Counted from the stretch's first letter, positions 14,228 through 27,100 are shown. The stretch is DNA of 64,000 bases from Epiperipatus broadwayi (GCA_028023455.1 JAQFVV010012489.1:4142575-4206574); one strand, 5' to 3'. Notes: a model not told the origin generated them from the letters alone. Program-made: numbers and translations.

Positions 14228-14597
14228 ACAACATATTACAAAGACCACTCAAAGAAGTATGGAAAGATATATGTTGAGAGTAACAAGAAGAGATCTAAAA
14301 TGCAATATATGGGTAATAGAAAAAACAGATGTTACTGATCTCATTGAAAAAATTAAAAGACTGGAGTTGAGTTGGATTGCTAGAAGAGATAATAATAGGT
14401 GAACAATTGAAATCTTAAACTGGATTCAAAGAGATTGTAAAAGACCCAGAAAGAGGCCACATGTGAGATGGATGGATGGAATAAGAAAGTGTGCAGGGAT
14501 GATGTGAAGAAAAGAAGCTAAAGATCAGAGAAGATGGTCTGAACTTGTAGAAATCTTCATCCTGCAGTGGATTGATAATGGTTGATGATAATAAGTA
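14228..14597 (+). mobile_element. RTE-type LINE, 5'-truncated 3' end fragment
   Basis: Aligns to the last ~120 codons of the intact LINE and its tail: AAGACCACTCAAAGAAGTATGG at the left corresponds to residues about 869-877, and GATTGATAATGGTTGATGAT at the right is the LINE terminus. It is interrupted by stops (for example at 14400) and lost bases, so it is dead. The frame 14205-14402 is part of this fragment and not a host gene. It ends in the GATGATAATAA-type tail seen on other copies. Confidence 0.88.
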
Positions 14598-15109
14598 AAC
14601 TATGATACAGTGAGAAATATTTATTTATTTATTACTTTACTAATATACTCACTCTTTAATGTAGATTTAATTACTTGTAAATAATTGATTTTAATATTAA
14701 ATAAATATTTCAAATTTTTAGTTTACAGATATATACAATTAGAACAGTTGATATCTTTGTTTTAAAACTTAAAATAATTTTAAATCAGTAATATGGATAA
14801 TATAATAAATATAGGGCTAACAAATGAAAGCAGAATGATGTACAAGAATTAATAAAATAGCCAGTAAACGTAAAAGAAAATGTTTGTATTGCTATATATT
14901 GTCTTGGGGTGCTTCTAATCTTTAAAAACAAATTTTAAAAATCAGAAGTCAGTAGTTATATTTATATTGGACTATTTCCGTCATCTAATATTAAGTAATA
15001 AATGTCTTTAGAAAAATTTAACTTTATTTAAAGTTAATAACTGAAACACACAGGCTTATTATATTCTTGTGTCTATATATATATATATAATATATAGGGT
15101 ATATGATCA

Positions 15110-15290
15110 CAGATTTTTACACAACCCACCACTCTCCACACTATCTCATAACACTGACACACTTGAATACATATATGTTGAAAAGATAAATAATCACCAA
15201 TATACGTAATTCATGCTTAACTAGCAATCATCAGTTGGTCCAGATTACTATCTCCACACATATATGCTATAAGTGCTCAAATATATATTA
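15110..15290 (-). repeat. R1 dispersed repeat, copy b
   Basis: Minus-strand R1 copy forming the outer left arm of the inverted repeat. Diagnostic blocks on the plus strand are CACACTATCTCATAACACTG, AGATAAATAATCACCAATAT and CATCAGTTGGTCCAGATTA. Its B-box-like end is degraded. Confidence 0.65.
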
Positions 15291-15934
15291 AGATAGCCAA
15301 TCCTCATTCTTTAATGGACAGGCTTTAATCTACTCCACCCTCCAACTCCTCAACCGTCCATCCAATTGAAAATCTGATAATGGAATGCTCAAAGGCCACA
15401 GGTGCAACTGTTAGTAATAGCGCAGAGGTTAGTATATGCACAACATTTCGAGTAATTTGAGAATTGTTTAAAGACACTTAATGCTTAATATTAGATGACA
15501 GAAATAATCTAATATAAAAAAAAACAACTAAAATACCATCATCACCTTTAGGAAGTTGTTAGGATATAATGTCATTAGATGTGCCAAGAGGTATTTAATT
15601 TTATATATAGCAATAGCTAATTAGGAAGTGCAGTTACATCCAATTTATTTACAATTACATATAGTTAAACTGTGTTTATATATCCATGTATATATCCTGA
15701 TTCTGTATATTTAAATAGACATATTAGGGTCCTGTATATGAGGAATCAGATTGACTTAAGGTCAACATGGGCATCACAATAATAATGCCATCAACAATGG
15801 GTTTGAGCATTCCAGCATCAGATTTTCATTGATATGGATTACTGAAAAATTGGAGAGTGAAGAAAAGTGAAGCCTGTCCATTAAAGTCTGTAGATTTTCT
15901 ATCTTAATAAACCAAACTTTGATTATATATGCAT

Positions 15935-16101
15935 GTGGGAGATGATGATCCAGACCGATGAATGCTGGTTCAGCTTGAAATACATATATTGGAGATCATT
16001 TACCTTTTTCACATGTATGTAGTCATGTATATCAGTTATCTTAGATAGAATGAATGTCTGGAGGGAGATTAAAAGTCTGAATTCAAATCCCCTTTAATTA
16101 C
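15935..16101 (+). repeat. R1 dispersed repeat, copy c
   Basis: Plus-strand R1 copy forming the outer right arm of the inverted repeat. It has GATGATCCAGACCGATGAA, TGCTGGTTCAGCTTGAAATA, an A-box-like TATATCAGTTATCTTAGA and the B-box-like GAATTCAAATCCCC. Confidence 0.65.
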
Positions 16102-16889
16102 TTCTAGCTTAAGTATATATACTATACTTCTATTTAATATGATATCTATTTTATGTATATAAGCTAAAACATAAAAGTTAATTCAAAAGGTAAACTTAAA
16201 ACAATTAATTATTGGAATAAATAAAAAAAGGTTGGGGGGGTGGGTGTGATAAATTGTAAAGATAAAATTTAAAACAAAATTGAATTGGTTATAGAGATAG
16301 AAAAATCATGAAAATTTTTTTTAGAAAGTACTATAAAAGAAACATTATAAATAAAGGTAGGTTACTAAAAATGTTGAATGATCTTAAAACAGTTAAGAAG
16401 TAGAACAGAAAACGTTTACAGGAAAGAAATATAGAATGGTAAAATAATTTCACAATGTGTGGAGGATCCAGATTTATGCTAGATTTTTATAGGGATGTAT
16501 TGCTATGCCATTATGCAAATAATTTGATATAAAAAATTTTTTTAAGTATTATGCTGATTTCATAATGTGTGAGATGTCTGTGCATACACATTTGATAAAC
16601 TTGCTTTGCATAGCTGTATAATATTTTCACTTACTGATTACAATTTTTGGACATAGTAAAAAGTGCTTCAAAATTCATCTTCATCTTAACAATATTCACA
16701 TGAGTCCCTAAACTTTGTGTCTAATCATATAATTTTACTTTTGGTTTGCTTCTATTTAATATGGACCAATTTTCATAATTTCTATAGTGCATATGCTATT
16801 ATGTAAATTTGGTAGTATCAATCCAAAAAAATGTTAGCTGCAGGAAGATCATAGCTCTTTAAATAAAAAAAATATTGTACTAAAACAAT

Positions 16890-18580
16890 CACAAACATCC
16901 ATATCTTCATCATCTTCATTATCAATGATTATCAATCTACTGCAAGATGAAGACTTTTCCAAGTTTTATACAATTGCTAAAATTTCTAGCATTAATTCTC
17001 CATATCACACCAATAAACTTTCCTATTTCATTTATTCATCACACATATAATCTTCCTTGTACTTTCTTTACAATCTCTTGCAATCCACTTTAAGACTTTA
17101 ATACTCTATTATCATTTCTTCTACAATATCCCAGCTCCATTTCAGTTTTCTAATTATTTCAACAATGTCAAGGAGATCTGTTTTATCTCTCACCATTATA
17201 ATTCATTTATGATCTCTTCTTATTTCTTCTAATATACATCTCTTTCATACTTCCTTAAGTAGTATCAAATCTCAGTGTCATTTTTCTGTTAAGAACTTAA
17301 CTCTCAGATCTTTAAATAAGAACTTATAAATCACATTTATTTTATTTCATATTTCTTTATAATACAGAGTTATTTCTGTTAAAAGTACTCAGTTGAAGTT
17401 TAACTTTATGATTAATTTCATTCATTATATTTTCATCTGTACTACTAATCTGACCAAGACATTTGCAATTTTAGACTTTTTCTGATTCTTGTTTGTAAAT
17501 CCTTATTTTCTTCTTCTGATAAAATCCATTGAACATTATTGTAATCTTTATATTGTTTTCATTAATTCTAGTTTCTTATGTTAATCTGGTAACTTTTGCA
17601 ACATTTCCTGTAAATGATTTAAATAATATCTAGCCATATTTATTTCCTTAACTTACTATTTTAATCCACAAAATATTTTTTATAAAATTTCTGTCAAAAG
17701 GAGTGAAGATATGAAATCATCCTATTATATAACACTGCTATTGCATTTTAGTTAATATGTTTCAGAATAATTCAAAGGTTTTATCATTGAAGAAATGTTT
17801 ATAAATCTGGTTTCATAATTTACAAATTCAAATTCGTTTTTTTATAACTTGTCACAATAAGTGGGGAAAAAATTCACTGTGTGAATGCCATTTTTAAATA
17901 CATCTTTTTTTTGTAAGGAGGGGGGGTAATTTAAGTACAAAGTTTGATATAGATGAATTTTAATACATTGGTAAAGATTTTGTTTAGAACTGGTAGAAAA
18001 CTGATAGGCCTATAATTTTTAATACATTTTTTTCTCTTATTTAAAAAATATCATTTATACTGCATTTTTAACTCATCTGGATGCATCTTCATTATTAGAT
18101 ATTTGATATATAGTATTGCCACCAAATTTTTTATTTTTTAGCTTATATCAATAAAAATTTCATCATTTTCAGAGCACTAACATTCTTCATAGATTTAATT
18201 GCATGTTTCACTTTTTTGTTGTAAATATTTGGTAATTTTGAAAATATAATAAATATAGAGGTAACTTTTCTGTACTTTTCATGTTATCTCTATGTTCAAT
18301 AATAATTATGTCTTTCTTCTTACTGCTGAAATAATACCAAGATGTTGTTTTACACTTTTGAGACTTTTATCCTTTTCTATAGCTTTGCATTCCAATTTAC
18401 AATTATATTTTTTGTACCACTACTAACTTTGTTTCTACCATTTTCCAAAACTGTGGATATTCAATTTTTAAGAGAACTTTTTTTAAACTAATCATATTCT
18501 TTTTTTTCTTTGCCTCAGGAAAAAAATCATTAATATACTACTGCTTATTTGTATTATCTATCTTTCTTGCAGCCTTTAAT
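16890..18580 (-). pseudogene. Decayed RTE-type LINE copy (endonuclease part missing)
   Basis: Reverse-strand copy covering roughly residues 355-985 of the intact LINE at 28.5 kb. Recognisable blocks, in order from 18580 downwards, match the linker region (AAAAGTCTCAAAA.TGTAAAACAACAT), the start of the RT domain (GTGAAACATGCAATTAAATC), the NYRPIS motif (ATAGGCCTATCAGTTTT near 18010), a degenerate F.FVDYE.AF motif near 17820, and the C-terminal domain to the GATGAAG..TGAAG tail near 16900. There are many stops, indels and an unrelated G-rich patch near 17925. The endonuclease domain is absent, consistent with 5' truncation. Much older than the other LINE copies by its divergence. Confidence 0.82.
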
Positions 18581-18595
18581 GGAGTATCACTTATC

Positions 18596-18675
18596 TTGTG
18601 CTCTAATGGATTGGCATGCTGTAAATAGAACGTGTGATTTGGAATTGAAATGTCCCAGGATCAATTCTGGTGTCA
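18596..18675 (+). repeat. tRNA-like segment (possible SINE head)
   Basis: CTCTAATGGATTGGCATGC resembles a tRNA D-arm/A-box and GGATCAATTCTGG, about 40 bp further, a B-box. The anticodon stem is not clearly paired. It abuts the 5' end of the decayed LINE copy. The open frame that starts here (18650-18895) shows no protein similarity I know. Confidence 0.35.
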
Positions 18676-19175
18676 AATGTCTGTTGCCCAAACTTGTTAT
18701 ATACTCCTGAGCAATAAATCATATGCCTTTCTTTTGTTATTTTGTTATAGGTTGAACTATCTTCAAAATATGTTCCTATTTAAAAACAATTTGCAATTTC
18801 TAATTAAATTCATTGGAGTGTTTCTGAAGGTTAGAAATATTAATTGTTTACTACTTTCTTTCTTAATGGTTTTAATATTTCTAGTTATTCACTAACATTA
18901 TTTTAAATTTCACTAATATTGATCACATTCTATATTGAATCTAATATAAACTTCATGCTTTTAATAAATTTGTTTATCATACTTATAAAAAATAAAAAAT
19001 AATTTATAGAATTCATTGGAGTATTTTGCTTTATTTTAACTTCAAAAAACAAACAAACAAACAAACAGTTACTAACTTAGCAATAAGAATAATAGATAAA
19101 ATAAGACACATTTTAAATTACCGTCAAAGCGAAAATAAATAAAAATTTTGGGGTATAATACATTAATTTTATTTA

Positions 19176-19294
19176 TTTATTTATTTTTCCATATGTCAAA
19201 GCATCGGCCGGGAAGCGAACCCACGACAACTGTCTGCAAGCAACTGCTTGCTTGCAAGGTTGCTGCGCTGACCTCTCGGCTAACAACGCTTCAC
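19176..19294 (-). mobile_element. SINE derived from a long-variable-arm tRNA, with 15-bp target duplication
   Basis: On the minus strand: A-box TTAGCCGAGAGGTC, a GCAGCAACCTTGCAAGC segment, a long insert, then B-box GGGTTCGCTTCCC and a short body ending GACATATGGAAAAATAAATAAATAAAT-like tail. The A-box and extra length between boxes suit a leucine- or serine-type tRNA ancestor. Flanks carry the 15-bp direct repeat ACATTAATTTTATTT (19160-19174 and 19295-19309), the expected target duplication of LINE-driven insertion. It stands out as a GC-rich island. It is not a functional tRNA: no acceptor stem closes and the tail is SINE-like. A second copy is at 53346-53448. Confidence 0.9.
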
Positions 19295-19829
19295 ACATTA
19301 ATTTTATTTTATTTTTTTAAAATAGCAGTCACAACTTTTTTAGAAAAGTGATGCTTGAATCTGCAGTTCTTATGCTAATCACTTTCATTTTGATAAAAAT
19401 AAACAAAATTAAACATTTTAGAATATAGTAACAAGAGGGTTAACTTCTAACAAAATAATCTAGTAACACATATATATACATGAATGCTGTTAAATATAAA
19501 GTATGTAAAAAATATTGAGCTTATTTTATCTTTTTTTTTTCATTTATTTTTACTCATTAAAACTGATAATCAGAAACATCTGTATTAAATTTTAACCCTT
19601 TCTTAGTCATAACATTAAGTGTTCTTAATTAATTGGAATGAGGAATTAAATGTGAGAAACTTTAAACAATGTGAAAAACATTTTTATGGCAATTATATTT
19701 AGTTGATTCTTTTGAAATTTAAATTAGAATCGATAGTTTAATTGTATTAAATTATATAAATATTTTAAAATAATTTTTTATATTTGTTATCTAAATATAT
19801 TATATATGTTATCAACTAATTCCAATTAT

Positions 19830-20014
19830 CGTCATCATCAACCATTATTAATCAATCCATTGCAGGATGAAGGTCTCTCCATGTTCAATCCATTTCCGAT
19901 ATTTAGCTTCTCTTCTCCACATCACCTCTGCAAACTTTCTTATTTCATCCATCCATCTCACATGTGGTCTCTTTCTGGGTCTTTTACAATCTCTTGGACT
20001 CCAGTTTAAGATTT
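19830..20014 (-). mobile_element. RTE-type LINE, 185-bp 5'-truncated insertion with target duplication
   Basis: Reverse-strand copy of the last ~60 codons and tail of the intact LINE. It is flanked by the 11-bp direct repeat ATTCCAATTAT (19819-19829 and 20015-20025), so both ends are defined. The 3' end reads GGTTGATGATGAC on the minus strand, the usual terminus. Sequence is close to the intact element, so this is a relatively young insertion. The plus-strand frame 19806-20009 is its antisense shadow. Confidence 0.92.
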
Positions 20015-20830
20015 ATTCCAATTATATATATATAGTCACTTTCTAATATGAAATTTAAGTATATATCATAATGAATGGTAAATGAAATATTTTTGTACTC
20101 TACACTATGCAAAAATTCATTGGAAAGAACCTAAAAATTTATGTTATTTATAAAACATTTTAGAAGTTTTATTTTACCAGTACTCTACCAAAAAAAAAGA
20201 TAAACTAGGATATAATACTCAAAAGAATAGAATGCTGCTAGATATGATGTTTCACATCTGTATTACAATATTTTTTGTGTGTGTTTTACAATCAAAATAT
20301 CCAACTTATCTAATAAATCAGATTATCCTGTGTTCTGAACTTTCATTTAATAATAAATATTCATTTACTAATCAAAAAATTGATGATTAACTGAGTTTAT
20401 CATGCTCTCATTATCTTAAAAAAAATCATTTATTGTTTTATGTTCTGAAATAATTTTGAATGCTCACACAACCCAGACTTAAATTCCAAATAATAAGCAT
20501 AGTAGTTTGATGCTCTATGCTCTAAAGTATTTGATCTTAATACCAACACTTTATTTATAAAAATGCTAGTTTTTGTCTATAAACGAAATGTTAGGAAGTC
20601 TTCAACAATTAACAATTTATACAAAACAACGGTTTTATTTTATTTATTTTTTTGCTATGGCAAAAATATCAAACCCAATGGCTTTCAAACTGGCAATATT
20701 AGTAGTATCTTATTAACATTTTAAGCTTATAAATTCAATTTCTTTGAATCAGTTGAGTCTGAACAAAAATAACTGGGTTTTTTTTGCATGAACAACTTAC
20801 TTAAAAAGTTAAATAATATTCACCCATCAA

Positions 20831-20958
20831 ATTAATAAGAACAGTAGTAAACTCTTCATACAGTAGCGCCACCAAGTGCAAGCCTTTGTAATCAATGGAT
20901 GCAGAAAGGCTAGCACTTGATAGCACTACTGTATGGATAGTTATCTACTGTTATTAAT
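20831..20958. mobile_element. MITE, diverged relative of the 6.4-kb copy
   Basis: Imperfect inverted repeats: left about 20831-20879 (AAACTCTTCATACAGTAGCG and CCACCAAGTGC) and right about 20913-20958 (GCACTTGATAGCACTACTGT and ATGGATAGTT). The loop contains the family's AATCAATGGATGC block. It is non-coding. Mismatches between arms make it older than the 6434-6598 copy. Confidence 0.8.
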
Positions 20959-23900
20959 AGCCTGTGTAAGCATATGAAATGGTGACCCAGTGATGTTTTC
21001 ATGATCAAATTAATAAGAATGGTTCTTTTTTAAAACCTTACCCATCCATGCAGTAATTTAATAAAAAAACTCAGAGGCAAGAATAAGACAGTTTTCACAC
21101 ATGTCACCTAAGAACAAATACCCTTTCAACTGTCCTTAATAATAAAAAAGTGCAAGAAAAGACAATCATAATTGTGCTTGCTAGTTTAATTAATAATGTA
21201 TAATAATACAACCTTTAAATAGCTCCTTAAAAGCCAAATGTCTCTGTTAGCCTCTTATAGGAGACAGAGAATGAGAAATCCATAATTACTAGAGTTTGCA
21301 CTGTCTCATTTTAAGAATAGTTAGATATCCATTTTCTAATCATTGTTGAAATTTCTAGCTAAAATGACTATACTTTGTTTATTTAACTTTTACGAACTGG
21401 AAAATTTTAAAGATACATCAAATCCAAATTCAAATCCCAAATCTTGGCACGATTGATAAATGTTTTAACCCCTCTACTATGAGACTATTTTATAAGAAGA
21501 ATTTTAAGATAAAATCTACCATATAAGTGATCAATCAATCTTGAAATAACCCTATACGTTTGGTAAAGTTTTAGAGTGGGAAATATGGAACACAAAGTCC
21601 ATGAATCGCGGTTTTGCTTTCGATCATTATATTAATTCCTGAACAATAAGGATTTCGCTCATTATAATCTTGAATTAAATCTGGCACTTTTTTGAGTTCG
21701 GTTGCTATTGAGTTTTTGCATTAAAGAATAAACAAACATAATTTTTTTTTTTTTTGTTTTAAAGAGTAGTTTTTAAAACTTTCTTTTTATTATTTTATTA
21801 GCTGCTTTTGAAATATAATATAGTAGTATTTGATTATTTTACCTATTTTATCTCAATCCATATTTTTCCTTTTTCGTTTTATATAATGCATTTAAAGGTT
21901 TCTTATAATAAAAATAACAAGTACTCCATTTGCAAAGTTTAAATTAATGAGAATTTAGTTTGCAGATTATCGCAGGGTATCTATCTTAAAGAGAAAGAGA
22001 AAAAAACTGTCTAAAAGCATTTTTACAGTTTCAATCTATAAAATGAAGCTAAGTGTATTTAATCAAGAAAATATTATGAAATTTAATTATATCTACCTAA
22101 CGCATAAGTTTCTAAAACCGTATTTATATAGCAATAAGAGGATATTATTTTTACTCTAAAGAAACCTTATATATGTGAATGGAATCGTCAAATAAATTTC
22201 ATAAATTTTACATATTATAAAATAATAGAAAACCATTTTATATATAACATTATTTACTTGAGTATAGTTAACGCATTTTATATTCAAATAATTTTTTAAA
22301 CAATTCTTTATATATTTTTTGAAATATTTACATTTCTACAATAATTGATTCATATTCTTTATATATATATGTATGTATATAAATTAAAAAGATATTAAAA
22401 CTTGTTCCATTATTATTGCTTTCCTTCCATTAAGTTTTTACAAAAAGTAAATTTTTCATGTCTTATTTAACGTATGACTATTTTGACTGATTACCAGTTA
22501 TCTTCATATATTTGATATAACTACCTTTTCAAATTCCAGTAGTAAGTAAAAAAATACTTCAACTATATTAAGAATATTTCAAGTTAATAAAAAGTGTCAT
22601 ATATTACATAAAACCCTGTGACAAATGTCATATGATAAGCACAGTTTTGTTTTTATAAAGCATTAAAAATGAGCTGTAGGAACTACTATGAGATATTCTT
22701 AGAAAGATAGATTTTTTATCAGGCTTCCCGCATATGTGAAAAATATTGTGAAAGTAACTATAGCTAAAAATAAATGACTATGGGAAAAGTCTGTGATAAA
22801 ATTAGGCATGAAAAAGTTCTTAAAGCTTATACAAAATGTATTGGGTTGTCTTAAATCTTAAAAAAAATCTAATAAATGGCAAAAACAATTGCCCATAAAT
22901 ATAGACAATTGAGATTTTGATAGAGGTGTATTCAGTTGATGAGATAATTTTCTGATCATTACTTAAAAAATTAATGCACAAATATTTTGAATATACTAGT
23001 TATAAGAAGGATTAGTCAGATCTCATTAAAACATTAATGGGTTGGATTTGTGAAAACTGCATTTTATTGTTTGATCAGCTTTTTCAAAGATATGTAACAA
23101 TGTAATCCATTTATTTTTTGTCTAGGATTACATATACTAGTAATAGACAAAGAGAAATTAAAATGAAATGTAGTATTCTTTTCACTTGCTAAGTGAATTT
23201 TACACTATTAGAAATTTCACTCCAGTAAACATAAGTGCAAATATATTGCAACACTTCTATTACATGACACCGAATAACAGAGTGTGCATGTCATAAATAT
23301 GTATAAAGTTGAGAAAAAAATTAGAAATAAATACAGAGAAAAATTTAGTAGGTATTTTTCTACATTTCCTGGAATAAAGTAGTTGTAGTAAATGGTTAAA
23401 TAATTTTGGATTTAAAATTTTATTATAAATTAAACATTTAAAAAGGTCTAAATAAAGATTAATAATGTATTCAGATTTTGAAATTAAAAACAAGCATGTT
23501 TATGATAAAATAGAACTGATAATTGTATACATTCTATTATTTATTTTAAAAATATTTGTAGATCATATATGTGATAAAACTCCAAAAAGAAACTTTTAAT
23601 TAAAAGTGATTTGAAAAGATTAAAAAGGAAAAAACAGTTTTTAATTAAAATCAAATTTTAATTAGTGTCTTGTCATCTCAGCTCACTATGTAAATAGAGT
23701 TGATAAAAATAATAGTTTAGTTAGCTAATGGTAGTTTTTTGAAGAGTTTTGACTAATAATATTTTCGATAATCAGTTGTCAGTAATTATAGCTGATCAGA
23801 AGAGTTGGCTAGCAGAGTAGTCCAGATCAGGTGAGGCAGATTTCCCATAAAAATATAAATGAAGGCAATGAAGCAGCTTCTATATAATTCACTATGGAGG

Positions 23901-24120
23901 AGTTTTGATTTATGAAGCCAGACCCAGATTTTTATATTCACTACCCTGCACAAATGTGGACAAGACAGCTTGCTGGTCTGAAGTCTAAGTGGAATGAAGG
24001 GAATACCAACAGTAAGCTGATTATATCTTTTCTGATGATGACAATACCTGGAGTATTGCTTTCCTGATGAGACATTTTCAGACTGGCCCCCAACATAATG
24101 AGGTATCTACATGAAGAGAA

Positions 24121-24155
<35 letters not shown>

Positions 24156-27100
24156 GATGAGTAACATTATATATAATAATAACAAAATTTTAAAGAATTT
24201 TTCTAGTAAAAATGACATTGTAAAATTGATATTTTAAAAATGTTATAATTCAGAGGAACCTGTGATAGTGATATATATATATTGAGACTGACATTTTAAA
24301 TAACTTCTTTAGTAAACATGACATTTTAAAACATATATTTTAATCTTTTGACTGCTTGACTCATCAAAAAATGAGAAGATTTGTCGTCACTCTAAATTGG
24401 CTACTTTTTATCCCACATATACATATTATACATCATTCGAAAGAAAATCAAAAGTTCTGTAAAATGGTGCCTCTTCAGAATTATTTTACAAGTAAAAAAT
24501 CAATAAAAATGACCATATATGTCAAACAAAACCAAAGCACTGCCTCATCACCACCTTTTCTTGAATCTTATTGGCTGTACAACTTCTGTCAAAAAAGGGA
24601 AATGGCTGCCAAAAAGTAAAAAGTTACGTTCGTTTTGATTTTTATTACGAAAATGATAAACGAATGTTTACAACATTTTAAACAATATTTGAATTGAATT
24701 ACAAATTATTATTGATAAAATAATACTAAAAATCAAATTATTTTAGAAAAATAGTTAGGATATTACCAAGAATTATTTATTTATTGCTTCATATTTATCA
24801 TAACGTTAAAGTGAAAAAAAAAAGTTTGCTGACGCAATCTTTTTTGGTTGGTTGAATAGCGGTTACTTTTATTTCACCGCAATTGAATATTTTTTAAATT
24901 ATAAATCAAATTTTATTTTTGAAAACATTTTCGTTTGCTTTCATAATCTGACAATTTAGTAATATACTTTTTAAAAATGAAACTAACGTATTTATATTAT
25001 TAAAAGTGATCTATTTTAACAATAGATTTTGTTAAAGTTGTGAGTTGGCCAATTAAAAGTTTTGATTTTTAACTCATTCAGCCAATTAAATAATAATTGT
25101 TGAAAAGGTTAATTTTAAAATGTTATAATCAAGAGCAACCTACAATAGTGATATATATAGAAATAATGTTATTTTAAATTTTATTTAAAAAAAATACTTA
25201 AAATCTTTTAGATTAAAAAATAAAAAGGAAAATAATTATTTAAAATGTAAGTGTAAAGACATTATAATTAATCAATGAAATCTTTTTAGACTAACCTATC
25301 AAGACTGATTATATTTACTTTTTTTTAAATGGTTTAGTCAGTAAGAGCTAAATTATTGTGCATGGTGGTGGTGCTTTTGAAATTTTGTGTTCTTTTGTAA
25401 ATGATGTAAAATCTAAAAGCATGACATCAACAAAAATTACAGCAATTGATACTCCTCTTTATTACCTTTCTAATGACACATGTTGCATTGATGTCAGATA
25501 AAATTTGAATTTTTTAAAATTATTTTTAAAATTAGTTGATTTTTTTTTATATTTTCTGCTCAATTTACTACTTTACATGAAGCAATAAAGGCAGAAAAAT
25601 TTTATCAGCCTTATAACCCTAATATAATTGGTTAAAAATATGCTAATTTGGTTATGAAGGCCTTCAAAGCAACATAAACATAATTGCAGAATATCATAAG
25701 CTATTAATTTTAATATTTTAAAATTTTTAAATTATTTGATTTGTTTATATTAGTGTGTCTGTGTACTATATAATTAATAATATATAATATATATTTATGC
25801 TCTTTATTATACAAATATTTGAAATACAGTCACTCTTTGCATAGCTGGAGTCAAATTGTAAATATATAGTATACAATTTGTTTTGCAGAATATCGTTAAG
25901 TTATTAATTTTTAATATTTTAAAATTTTTTAATTATTTGATAATTTGTTTGCAATTGTATTGGTGTGTGTGTATACTATATAATATTAAATCATTTATGC
26001 TCTTTATTATACAAATATTTGAAATACAGTTACCTGGAGTCTAATTGTAAAATCTATAGTATACAAATTTAAATATAACAAAAGTTGTTTTGCAGAATAT
26101 TGTTAAGTTATTAATTTTAATTTTTTATATTTAAAATTTGTTTAAATTATTTGATAGTACAAGGTAAATTATTTGATAGTACAATGTAAATTTTAAAAAC
26201 TATTATAATAATCAAATGTACAATGGTTATGCACACCACATGGAATTGTATATGTAGGCAAAGAATAAAATTCTGATTCTTGCCTATGCCTTGATATTCA
26301 TGTTGTGGAGTCATAGTTTTGCCTCATTTTGCAAGTCTATAGCTAGAAAATGAGCCATATGCAAATAAATTACATTTCTGTGGGACAATAAATATAACAA
26401 GATAGCACCACTGGTGTGCATGAAGAATATAAACATCACTCATGTACACAAGAAATATAAAATGGAGAGATGAAATTCATTTTATCAGTGATATAGATAG
26501 TAACCTACAATTTCTAGTTTTAGATAGAAAAGAAACCAATTGCTATGATGACAAATGCATATCCATCTTCTGGAAATGATTTGTTTTGTATCTTTTATTA
26601 GGATGAATCTTTTTCTTGTAGACACCTTTGAGATTTGTCACCTTTGCGGTACAAGATAAAAATGAAGAATTCTTATGTGAAGACTTTTAAAGATTCTGAA
26701 GCAATGAATTATCTCAGGTAAGAAGCATTATATCTGATTTGAAAAATAATTTTGGGAGGAAGACAAAGAAATTATCAGTGAAGATGTAATTTAAACTTAG
26801 TTAATGATAAATTAGAAATTATGAACAAACAATAAAGTAATAATTGTTGGGTGTTGAAATTTCTTTTTTCATTATTTTTTAAATTGTAATCACTATGTGT
26901 CTTAGCCTTATTGTTTGCCTTAGTTTTTCTAGTTTCTCTCAATGTAATTTTTTTGCTATAAGATTATTAAAACTGAAGTTATTTTGAAAATTGTGTTTCA
27001 AGTCACAGTTCTAAAAATTCAATATGGCGTTTGCACCAGTCAACATGTTAAATGACAGAGAAAATCATTATTATTAAACCAGTGAAATTTATATTTATTT

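Larger units (their letters stand above)
15105..16105. repeat. Large inverted repeat with R1 units at both ends
   Basis: The left part (about 15105-15445) and right part (about 15775-16105) are imperfect reverse complements. Shared blocks include ATTAAGATAG, TTTAATGGACAGGC, GAAAATCTGAT and GGAATGCTCAAA in mirrored order, and each arm ends in an R1 copy in opposite orientation. About 330 bp of AT-rich DNA forms the loop. It has no coding capacity. It could be a fold-back element or two head-to-head copies of a longer R1-bearing repeat. Confidence 0.75.

Noticed and set aside
19190-19293. Possible functional tRNA gene on the minus strand
   Set aside because: The A- and B-boxes are good but no acceptor stem closes, a tail of AAAT repeats follows, and 15-bp target duplications flank it; it is a SINE.
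24356-24619. 87-codon frame in the 880-bp bounded segment
   Set aside because: No recognisable domain, no promoter or splice context; length is compatible with chance given the local composition.
25686-26160. Repeat array considered as CRISPR or satellite
   Set aside because: Units of about 200 bp, only 2.3 imperfect copies, no spacer/repeat pattern, and a eukaryotic context.
26622-26717. Exon-like segment with good acceptor (TTTTTCTTGTAG) and donor (CTCAGGTAAGA)
   Set aside because: All three frames contain stop codons within the 96 bp, so it cannot be an internal coding exon.
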